Shown here piece by piece: positions 18,655-26,376 of a stretch of 37,345 bases of DNA. This stretch comes from Pinguiococcus pyrenoidosus. Taxonomy: Eukaryota; Sar; Pinguiophyceae; Pinguiochrysidales; Pinguiochrysidaceae. Under the pieces are notes generated by a model. It did no database searches. It was not told the origin of the DNA and worked only from the letters and a program-made list of their open reading frames with translations. The stretch's first letter is position 1. Each line of letters opens with the position of its first letter. The DNA is taken from contig JAAMXY010000179.1 in NCBI GenBank assembly GCA_019677205.1, forward strand, positions 1 to 37,345, written 5' to 3'. Position numbers and translations under genes: made by a program.

Positions 18655-19274
18655 CTAAAGTTTTAGGTTTGGCATGCTCTGGAGCTGTGAAGTAGCAAGG
18701 ATAACGCTGCTACTTGCTCGTTTCTTGCGCCAATGTGCGCGGGGCTGGGATGTGCTGAGATACAGCGGAGATGCCGATCTGAGAGTCAAAGCAGAACGAC
18801 GCTGTGCAATTGGAGCCCTGGGACGCCCCAGTGACGTGTCGCGCTCCGGCAGACCGTTCCTGTTGAGCCGGCACGTCACGCGTGGTCGGCTATTTCGCAA
18901 TTGGACGAACGTCGAAACGGTCAGCGGACGTCGCGAAATCGGCGTGAAAATCGGATCGAAGAACAGCCGATTTGGGAGTGGCCGTTCAAAATCCAAGAAA
19001 GGAATGGCTTTGTCCATTGGTGGAAGCTTCTCCACAATCCGCGATTGCCACGTACCCATGGCGAATCAGCGCCCATCCTGCACCTCTGTGCTCCAACTTT
19101 GGCACCGAGAAGAAGCCAACCGTTCCTTGGTTCAAGGTTCAACGGGGTTGGTCTTGTTCTGATTCTTCCCTGCTTGAGCGCGCCCGCCGGTAGGCATCTC
19201 AGGCAGCGCGGCGAAAGATGGCAAAACGAGAACAACCCAGAATCGCCTTTCCTCGACGTGAAAACGCACACGAA

Positions 19275-19310
19275 CACAAACACAAACACAAACACAAACA
19301 CAAACACAAA
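19275..19310. repeat. Hexanucleotide microsatellite (CACAAA)6
   Basis: Six exact tandem copies followed by CAGACC, in the intergenic region downstream of the first sulfotransferase. Confidence 0.95.
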
Positions 19311-19513
19311 CAGACCCACCCACACGCATACACAGGAAAGGTTTTACTTTCAATCAAGCTAAGAAGGCCATGCGACTTTGCATTGGCCCGTATCTCTCGA
19401 GTGTCTACCATCACACCTGCTTGCTGCTACTTCGTACTCTCCGTTCCATGGATCGGCAACGACAAACGAGACCGCCGAACACGCAGACGTGCCGTGCAGT
19501 CAGAAGCACAGCT

Positions 19514-20737
19514 TCAAGCCGCACAGTGTGTGGGGCCTTCGTACATCTCCATCTGTCGATCCAGCCCCCTTTCCGTCGCGTTCACACAGAGGGCAGACAG
19601 GAGCGGCAGATCTTCTCGAGGGGCAGGAAAGTAAGCCGAGCGGCTGTGAAACGACGCAAACAAGGGCGCGGCGAGCATGTTCACGTTCTCAGTGATGCAG
19701 GCTAGCGACGCCACCTCATCCTGCAGAACAGATGTTCCCAGACTCCTCCCGAGGTGTCCCCAACCGTCCTGCATGAAGGAACTGAAGAATCCGTACAGGT
19801 GGCGGTCCAGGGCGAGCGTTTCGTCCTCTCGGAAATCGAAGGTGTCTCTCGATGCACCGCGCAAGTCGGCGGGGCTTTTCGCTCTGGCCTGATCCTTGAA
19901 ATGTACCACAGAGATGGTCACCATATCGCGGAGATTCCACCGCAGCCGATGCCGCAAAAGGACGAGGCTCTCATATATTTTCTCCAGCTCAACCACGTGT
20001 AGCCCCTCGGGGGCGTCATATCCCTTGTGCTCGCTGACTTGCATGAACACTTCGCGCACATTGTCGATATCCTCGTGGGAAAACAGGCGGAGGTCCTGCG
20101 ACAGTGGGTTCCACCACTTGCTGTCCTGCACATAAACCATCCGATCGATTTCGTAAAAGGCCAGAGCGGACACCAAGTGACTCATCGGCTCGCGCGTCGG
20201 GATGATCACGGCGACATCCGTTGCGAAGAACTCTTTCCAGATGCCGTACACCTCCAGCAGCCAATGGCCCTCAAAATCGCTGCAGTCTTCCGCCCCCCAC
20301 CACCGCTGATGATTGAAGACGTGTCGAACGGACATGTCAATGCAAACGTCGTTCGCAACCACGACGTCCCGCAGCTTGTGCGGACATATGGCGTCCCTCC
20401 AGAAACGCTTGTCCGAGTTCATTGTGGACTTTCCGAACGCCACGTTCATGCTCATGCCCTTGAGCGCAAACAGGCGCATGAGCGTCGACGAGCCTGTCTT
20501 GTGCGTCTTGATGTAGAACACGTGTGCGTGCGGAGAGGAATACTCCTTGGTGCCGCAGTTCGCCTCCAATGCCGCTTCCATCAGTCGCAGTCCTTCTATC
20601 GGATTCTTGGGATCCCACGTAAGCTTCTCGACGTCGGTCGTGCGACAGAACGCCAAAGCAGCCTCGTCCACCGCGGCAATTCCACCCACGAGCGACAAGA
20701 ATCCAAGCGCGAAAAGAACGTCGAAGAAGAAGACCAT
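19514..20737 (-). CDS. Galactose-3-O-sulfotransferase-like protein, copy 1
   Basis: Single exon, 407 residues with the start at 20737. An N-terminal hydrophobic signal or anchor (about residues 2-20) is followed by a lumenal sulfotransferase domain. The PAPS 5'-phosphosulfate loop reads YIKTHKTGSST (75-85), matching the LKTHKTASST motif of Gal3ST enzymes, and VIIPTREPMSHLVSALAFYE is the 3'-phosphate binding segment with the conserved Arg and Ser. Gal3ST enzymes act in the Golgi on galactose of glycans. The frame opens at 20761, but starting at 20737 makes the leader the same length as that of copy 2, with which it aligns without gaps over the first 90 residues. The glycan acceptor is unknown. 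It lies head to head with its paralog. Confidence 0.85.
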   Translation of the reverse strand: MVFFFDVLFALGFLSLVGGIAAVDEAALAFCRTTDVEKLTWDPKNPIEGLRLMEAALEANCGTKEYSSPHAHVFYIKTHKTGSSTLMRLFALKGMSMNVAFGKSTMNSDKRFWRDAICPHKLRDVVVANDVCIDMSVRHVFNHQRWWGAEDCSDFEGHWLLEVYGIWKEFFATDVAVIIPTREPMSHLVSALAFYEIDRMVYVQDSKWWNPLSQDLRLFSHEDIDNVREVFMQVSEHKGYDAPEGLHVVELEKIYESLVLLRHRLRWNLRDMVTISVVHFKDQARAKSPADLRGASRDTFDFREDETLALDRHLYGFFSSFMQDGWGHLGRSLGTSVLQDEVASLACITENVNMLAAPLFASFHSRSAYFPAPREDLPLLSALCVNATERGLDRQMEMYEGPTHCAA

Positions 20738-21233
20738 CTTGCAGCGCGACTCCGAGTCCACGTCTTCACGCGCCCTGCCTCAAACGCCTCAACCAGAGGC
20801 TTGGCAACGCAGCTCACCGACTCATCACCCAGGTGAGCCCGACCCATGCAATGGCGCCGCACAGGCGTGTCGAAACGGGAGAAGGAAAAGCAATCCTCCA
20901 AAGGCTGACATTGGACGTTAAGAACAATGATACATTTACATTTTACGATATGACATTGGACGTTAAGAACAATGATGTATTTACATTTTACGATATCAAT
21001 AATGTTAACAATTGAAACTGTGACGATCCCCTGATTGGTTGAGAGAAGAGCTCCTTCTCATCTTTTCGCGACAGAAGTGCGCAGCCGCGATGAAAGTGAG
21101 AGACCGCCAAAGGGGAAGAAGGAAACCAGGAGGACGCACAGAGACTCGAACACTTTGGTGCGAGTGGAGCATTTGTGAAGTGCAACACGTGGCGCGACGA
21201 GTCCGGAAAAACGCGCAGAGAACTGCCGAAACC
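20738..21233. promoter_or_regulatory. Shared divergent promoter of two sulfotransferase paralogs
   Basis: 496 bp lie between the two start codons. The centre is an AT-rich 45-bp tandem duplication (20906-20995), flanked by GC-richer leaders. Common control of both copies is an inference from the layout. Confidence 0.45.
20906..20995. repeat. 45-bp tandem duplication
   Basis: Copy 1 at 20906-20950 and copy 2 at 20951-20995 begin TGACATTGGACGTTAAGAAC and end TTTTACGATA. They differ only at two bases (GATACATTT against GATGTATTT). Located between the divergent sulfotransferase genes. Confidence 0.95.
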
Positions 21234-22454
21234 ATGGCGGATGGAATGATTCTGCGGACGGTGCTTCTCGCTGTCTTGCTCGTCCGCAGCGTGTCAGCGC
21301 TTGACGAGGCTGCGCTGTCTTTCTGTCGCACCACCAACGCGACAGAGCTACCGTGGGATGACAGCAGACCCCAGGAGGGCCTCCAACTTCTCGAGAAGGC
21401 TTTGCAGCTCAACTGCGGATACGAAGAGTACTCGGAGCCGCACAGGCATGTGTTTTTCTACAAGACGCACAAGACTGCGTCTGGGACGCTGCTGCGCATC
21501 TTTGCGTTCAAGGGCGTCAGCATGAATGTGACCTACGCGAGCAAAGTGCTGGACCGAGGCAGCAAGTTTTTCGTCACCGCGCGATGTCCGGAGCGACTGC
21601 GGAGTTGGGCCACGGAGAATCGAGGCTGCCTGGACATGGCATTTCGACATGTGTTCCGAAAGGATTCCTGGTGGAATGCCGAGGATTGCAGTGTTCACAA
21701 AGGTCGGTGGCTTCTCGAGGTCTACGACATCTGGCGGGAGTTCTTCGCGGAGGACGTGGCGGTGGTGATTCCAACGCGCGCCCCGCGACCGCATCTGAAA
21801 TCCGCGCTGTCATACTACGAGATAAGCCCGAAGGACTTTCTGCGGCACAAGGCGCTGTGGAACCCTCTCGCGCAAGATCTCCGTCTTTTCTCGGAAGAAG
21901 ACATCGAGGTCCTGAGCAGCACATTCAAGGAGCACGGCCAGCAGCACGGCTTTGCTGCCGCCAGCGGACTGCATGTGCTCGTGCTGGAGCGGATCTACGA
22001 AAGCCTGGTGGTCATGCGACACCGCCTTCGCTGGGATTTTCGGGACATGCTCACGGTATCAGTCGTTCACCAAGGCGACAGGAGCGCCCACCCTGCTGAA
22101 CAAGGCCGGGCGGAAGTCGATATGCACGACGAAACGACGCTGAACCTGGATAAGCTGGCGTACCAGCGCCTTGATGAGCACATGCAGTACAGCTACGAGG
22201 CGCTCCAGAAGCAGATGTCCAAGGCGGCTCTAGAAGAAGAAGAAGCCGCCCTGGCGAGAATCACGCACAACGTTAACAAGCTTGCCGCGCCGCTTTTCGT
22301 AGACGAAGATGCGCAGGAGATGCTGGGCAGCCTTGATCTGCCGATCCTCTTGAAGCTGTGTGGCGACGTCTCAGAAGACGGTACACGACGCGAGTTTCTG
22401 GACGCGCGCGCCCAGTGCACGCCACGACAAGGGTATGACACGAGAGAACGATGA
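21234..22454 (+). CDS. Galactose-3-O-sulfotransferase-like protein, copy 2
   Basis: Single exon, 406 residues from the ATG in accATGgcg context at 21234 to TGA at 22452-22454. A signal or anchor segment (about residues 6-21) is followed by LDEAALSFCRTT, identical in layout to copy 1. PAPS loop FYKTHKTASGT (75-85); 3'-phosphate segment VVIPTRAPRPHLKSALSYYE. Other shared blocks are RHVFRKDSWWNAEDC, LLEVYDIWREFFA, NPLAQDLRLFSEEDI, LERIYESLVVMRHRLRW and NKLAAPLF. Compared with copy 1 the C-terminal 60 residues have diverged. Predicted Golgi lumenal sulfation of glycans. The frame is open back to 21039, but the upstream part lacks a leader-like character. Confidence 0.87.
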   Translation: MADGMILRTVLLAVLLVRSVSALDEAALSFCRTTNATELPWDDSRPQEGLQLLEKALQLNCGYEEYSEPHRHVFFYKTHKTASGTLLRIFAFKGVSMNVTYASKVLDRGSKFFVTARCPERLRSWATENRGCLDMAFRHVFRKDSWWNAEDCSVHKGRWLLEVYDIWREFFAEDVAVVIPTRAPRPHLKSALSYYEISPKDFLRHKALWNPLAQDLRLFSEEDIEVLSSTFKEHGQQHGFAAASGLHVLVLERIYESLVVMRHRLRWDFRDMLTVSVVHQGDRSAHPAEQGRAEVDMHDETTLNLDKLAYQRLDEHMQYSYEALQKQMSKAALEEEEAALARITHNVNKLAAPLFVDEDAQEMLGSLDLPILLKLCGDVSEDGTRREFLDARAQCTPRQGYDTRER

Positions 22455-22608
22455 GCAGCGCTCAGTAAATGAACGCATCTGGTGGAGGAGAGAGGGGGGT
22501 GCCGTAGCTGGCGGACCGCCACCCGGCAAGAGAGAGTTCTTCGTCTGGACAAGTGAGGAAACCAAGCGATGCATTCTAGGCTCTACCACTGCGACGTGCT
22601 TCCTCTCT

Positions 22609-23882
22609 TCACCTCTTGGCGGGTCTCTGCTCCGAGTCTGCGGCTTCGTCGTGGCGGCGGCGTTTCCCGTTCACAGCGCTGTAGAAGGTCACCTCCTGCT
22701 CGTCGATGACCTTGTAGAAGTGAGCGCGCATGTCCATCGCAAGATTGGCAGCAGCGTCCGCCTCCGCGTTGAAAGCTCTTGCGACATGCAGGAGCTGGGG
22801 TCCTTGCGGAAAGCTTTCCATTGCCTCACACGCCTGCCGCCAAAGCGGCGCAAGCCCGGCGTTCTTGACCCGCCAGCGCCCGTTGACCTGCTCCACACAG
22901 AGCTTGCTGTCCATGTAGACCGTGAGGGACTCTATGCCCAGCAGCTTCGCCCAGTGAAGTCCTTGTGGAACAAAGCGCGTCAGCATGAAACCCAAGTACT
23001 TGCTCCATTTTGTGCCGCAGCGAGCATCGGCCCGAAGCCTACCTTCGATCAGACCGACGTATTCCGCCCGATTGTTCGTCGCGCTGTCGCCCAAGAAGTA
23101 TCCGTAGGTGCACAGGTGCTCAGAGGAGTCGTTCAGTTTGATGACCCCACCAGCACCGGCGGTCTGAGCAACAGAGCATGTGTGAAACAGACGGAAGATG
23201 GACCGACAGCCATGGCTTGGGAAAGGGACCTACCCCAGGGTTTCCACGGCTGCCACCGTCGCAGTGAAGCGTCCAGACTTTTGAGCTGTCCTGCTGCCTC
23301 ACAAACTCGCAAGCCTCGTCAACGGACACGGCAAGCTGATCCCGCGACAGGGCCTTGACGCCATTGGCGTGGGATCTGAAAGAAATCCTTTTAGCATCCT
23401 TCTGATGGCACACATTCCCCCGCAAGCACCCAGAATCTCGCACTTCGAACTTCGCACTTCGAGCTTTGGAGCATACCTTGGAGCCTGCGGATCGCCACTG
23501 GCCACAGAGGCCCTGAGCGTGGCGCGCGAGCTTCGGTCGCTTCGTGGAGCGACCGCGGATTCACATGAAACACCCTGAGTTGACGGCAGACGTAAGTGCG
23601 GAGACTTCTGCAGGCTTTAGGCGATTCGTCTCACATGCGTCGACAACCAGTCCCTCGCGGCACCGTTCGACGGGAATCTGCGGACCCTGCCACCTGGAAA
23701 CCCGTGGACCTAGGAAGCACTGAGATGATATCGCCGCGGGGACTCTTGCATTGCATGGCGTTGCATTGCATTGCACTGCACAAACTGCGGGGGCAGACCT
23801 GCTTCTTGGCGTCTTCCCAGGACTGGAAGAGGCCGGTGCAACGCCCGATGGCTACCGCATACACCTTGTGTCTGCCAGGCAT
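22609..23882 (-). CDS. RNASEH1: Ribonuclease H1 with N-terminal hybrid-binding domain
   Basis: Six exons: 23882-23799, 23709-23635, 23574-23477, 23375-23234, 23163-23043 and 22961-22609 (TGA), giving 290 residues. The N-terminal hybrid-binding domain reads HKVYAVAIGRCTGLFQSWEDAKKQ, VHGFPGGRVRRF and AARDWL, split by an intron. After a 40-residue linker the catalytic domain shows D125 (HCDGGSRGNPG), E167 (ATNNRAEY), D191 (YMDSKL) and D242 (FNAEADAAANLA), the full DEDD set. It cleaves RNA in RNA-DNA hybrids, for example R-loops and replication primers. A basic RRRHDEA tail ends the protein. The frame extends upstream to an ATG at 24002 with a hydrophobic 40-residue leader, so an organelle-targeted longer form is possible. 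Its stop faces copy 2 sulfotransferase at about 150 bp. Confidence 0.9.
23746..23780. repeat. Seven tandem TTGCA-type pentamers inside an RNase H1 intron
   Basis: Units are TTGCA twice, TGGCG, TTGCA three times and CTGCA. They lie in the first intron of RNase H1 (23798-23710) and are a rotation of the GCATT motif in the DnaJ intron. Confidence 0.9.
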
Positions 23883-24130
23883 GGTGATCGGTGGTCGGAG
23901 GTGCGCGAAGCCGTTCCCGAACATACACGACCCCCGCGAAATGGACGTGCCGCTGAGCACGAGGAGAGAATGCACAAAAAGAGACACAAATGTCACTCGC
24001 ATCTAACGAAGCGCGTGCTCAGCACGCGCACGACGAGCACTCCTTCCGCGCCGAAGATCCACAGTGGAGAAGTCGGCCAAACTCGGGGCCGTTTTCCCTC
24101 TACAGTGGATTCCGTAGCTCGGGAAAAATG

Positions 24131-24138
24131 GCGGGAAA
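24131..24138. promoter_or_regulatory. E2F-like site GCGGGAAA
   Basis: Strong E2F-type motif within ATGGCGGGAAACA between the divergent RNase H1 and SMYD genes. Function inferred only. Confidence 0.35.
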
Positions 24139-24158
24139 CACAAAACTGCCTACCACGA

Positions 24159-24406
24159 GAGTACCAACAAGATACTATACTTAAGTAACTTTTGTACATA
24201 CTACCCCGGTACTTCGTTCCGTGCATCTCGCTTTTTGCCGCCAAAACACACAACACAAACAACGCAGACAAGTGCGACGATGGAGTACCAACAAGATACT
24301 ATACTTAAGTAACTTTTGTACATACTACCCCGGTACTTCGTTCCGTGCATCTCGCTTTTTGCCGCCAAAACACACAACACAAACAACGCAGACAAGTGCG
24401 ACGATG
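24159..24406 (+). repeat. Perfect 124-bp tandem duplication of the SMYD promoter and leader
   Basis: Copy 1 is 24159-24282 and copy 2 is 24283-24406. I see no difference between them. Each starts GAGTACCAAC, contains the palindrome TACTTAAGTA, the stretch TTTTTGCCGCCAAAA, and ends in GTGCGACGATG. The ATG ending copy 2 is the SMYD start codon. The identity suggests a recent duplication. Confidence 0.95.
24280..24312 (+). promoter_or_regulatory. Upstream ORF created by the tandem duplication
   Basis: The ATG that ends copy 1 opens a ten-residue frame, MEYQQDTILK, closed by TAA inside copy 2. If transcription starts in or before copy 1, ribosomes meet this ORF, in the same start context as the true gene, 92 nt before the SMYD ATG. 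Translation and effect are inferred. Confidence 0.5.
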
Positions 24407-26357
24407 GCGTCTTGCATGGACTTGGACGCCGGAGTGGTGCTGGTAATGCTCGAACGAGCGTTCTACTCCAGGCCAGATCACGCGTAACGGGAGACACTTC
24501 CTCTAGGCTGTCCCGTCCGAGAGCCCGGCGGCGAAAGCGCAGTGGATCCCTGTGCAAGATTTCGCGTTCTCTCCGCCGTATCGGGAGGCCCGTCTGAATG
24601 CCCCGATCGATCCTGGCGCGCGCGATAGCCAGGAGCATGTGTGCGTGGAGAAAAAACGCCTTCGGGGATCGAGAGGCTTCGGACTGGTGCTGAATTCTGA
24701 TGCGCAAAGAGGGCAGCCAGTGCTCGAGGTGAGTATTGCGACGCTTCTGGCGTCAGAACGCCAGAGTTTTGGTAGCGCGTCTCACGCTTTACCTTCTACA
24801 GGACAGAGCTGTGGCGGCGATCGTGTTGCACGAGCGGCGGCAGACGACGTGCGAGTGGTGCTACAAACGCCTGAGGAAAGACAGCAGCAAAGTGTGCTGC
24901 CCCACTTGCAATCTCGCGTGGTACTGCGGAAGATCCTGCCAGCAACGGGACGCTGCGTCGAAGCACTCTGAGCGGTGAGATGCTGCGTGGCAAACAGCGC
25001 AACTTTGTTCGTACAGATCCAGTGATGCCCTTCGCCAAAGGTGTGCGAGGAGGAGAATGCTGGTGGACGTGGCGGCGCAGCTGCCCTTCGACGTGGATCT
25101 GGACGCAGCTCAGCTGGTGCTCGTCATGCTGGTGGAGAATACCTTCGATGTCCTGGAGCCTATGACATTCAGGCGGAAAAGCGTCGAAGATCCTGCGTTT
25201 CGCAAGCTGCTCGTCCTCGCTAGCGTGATTCGAGGGATCGCCACGGACGACGCGTCATGCGACTCGTCTCACGAGCAAGTGGACATCGAGGTGAGAAGGA
25301 CGAGGCTGCTAGGCTCTCTTTTCCTGCTTCCCCTTTGCGTCCCTCACGGCTTTCCGTACTCGACGTGCGTCCTTCTTCTAGCTTGCCAAAGCGCTGCTCA
25401 AAGTCCGAGTGAATGCCCAGCCATTCTCGTGGCCGGGCGTGATCCAGTCAACCAGTGTTGGCCTCGCGGTGTTCCCCGTAGGCTATGCCGTAAACCACGA
25501 CTGCGATCCAAACGTAGTTTTTAGCGCTTCCATCGTGGAGCAAGCGGATGGCGTCCTGGTGCCGGTGATGGTAAGACAAGGAGGCACAGAGCGCATCAAA
25601 AGAAGACGCGGCCTCACCTAGGAGCAACCGACAGGGACTGCGAGCCACAGAGCCTCTTCAGGTCGGCGAGGAAGCGTGCATGTCTTATATCAGCGACTTG
25701 GTATCGACGGCCCAGCAGCGGCGAACCGTGCTGCAGAACGGCTTTGGGTGAGTTTTTGCTTGCCCGTGAGAGACGTTCGAGCTGGTCGCAAGTTTCACAC
25801 GGCGCTGCCCCAGGTTTACTTGCCATTGCAAGCGCTGCTCGGCAGAAGAAGGAGACGGAAGAGAGGGTCGGATCGAATCAGATCATCAGTCTATGGCCGC
25901 GGAGATGGAGAGGGCAGCGCAGAAGCGCAACGTCAACGCGCTGCTGGACGTGGCGAGCTCCTGTCTTTTGCGGGAAAGGGCTTCGCCCGACGAGCTGGCG
26001 GTATGCTTCGACGCTGCCTCTCAGGCGTTGCTGCTGTCAAAGCGATCGGGCCAAGCAAGTTGCGACGCCCTTCGCGTGCTCATTCGCTGCAGTCGTGCTT
26101 CTGTAGAGAGAGCCACGACGCTTTTTCGCTTGGCCAGCGTCGAGGAGATGACGTTTGTCAGGAAGGTTTCCAGATCGTTTCTCCCGAACTTGGTTGCGCA
26201 GGATCTAGAAGGAGCAGCAGATGGGGAGCGGCGAATTGACGTTGCCGCGGCCGCCTACAGCACCGCTCTGGTTTGCCTGGGCCCGGAACATGTCCTGTCG
26301 AGAAAGGCCAGAAGACTGCTCGAAAACGTGATCGAGGAAGACGCCGTCGACCCGTAG
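24404..26357 (+). CDS. SMYD-type protein lysine methyltransferase (MYND-SET)
   Basis: Seven exons: 24404-24442, 24507-24728, 24802-24974, 25041-25290, 25382-25570, 25635-25747 and 25814-26357 (TAG), giving 509 residues. Layout is that of SMYD proteins: split SET start, MYND zinc finger at 104-146 (CEWC, CCPTC, WYCGRSC, KHSERC), the SET core GLAVFPVGYAVNHDCDPN (NHDC at 266-269) that binds S-adenosylmethionine, CMSYIS with the catalytic Tyr, and a post-SET zinc cluster FTCHCKRC (330-337). The C-terminal 170 residues are helical, like the TPR-type tail. SMYD enzymes methylate lysines of histones or cytosolic proteins; the substrate is unknown. The last MYND Cys is rebuilt across a splice junction, supporting the model. 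Its stop is 19 bp from the stop of the facing peptidase gene. Confidence 0.88.
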
Positions 26358-26376
26358 AGAACCCGGCTTTTGTCCT

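Larger units (their letters stand above)
18559..19513. other. Intergenic, 955 bp
   Basis: Upstream of the dioxygenase and downstream of the first sulfotransferase, both minus strand. It has a GCGGGAA site at 18648, 90 bp before the dioxygenase ATG, and a CACAAA hexamer microsatellite. Frames of 130-160 codons exist on both strands but show no domain, and some only encode the microsatellite. Confidence 0.4.

Noticed and set aside
17254-18666. 470-codon plus-strand frame opposite the dioxygenase
   Set aside because: Antisense shadow; the other strand has the signal peptide and iron-binding motifs.
19218-19634. Frame encoding a His-Lys repeat near 19275
   Set aside because: The repeat comes from the CACAAA microsatellite and the frame has no other support.
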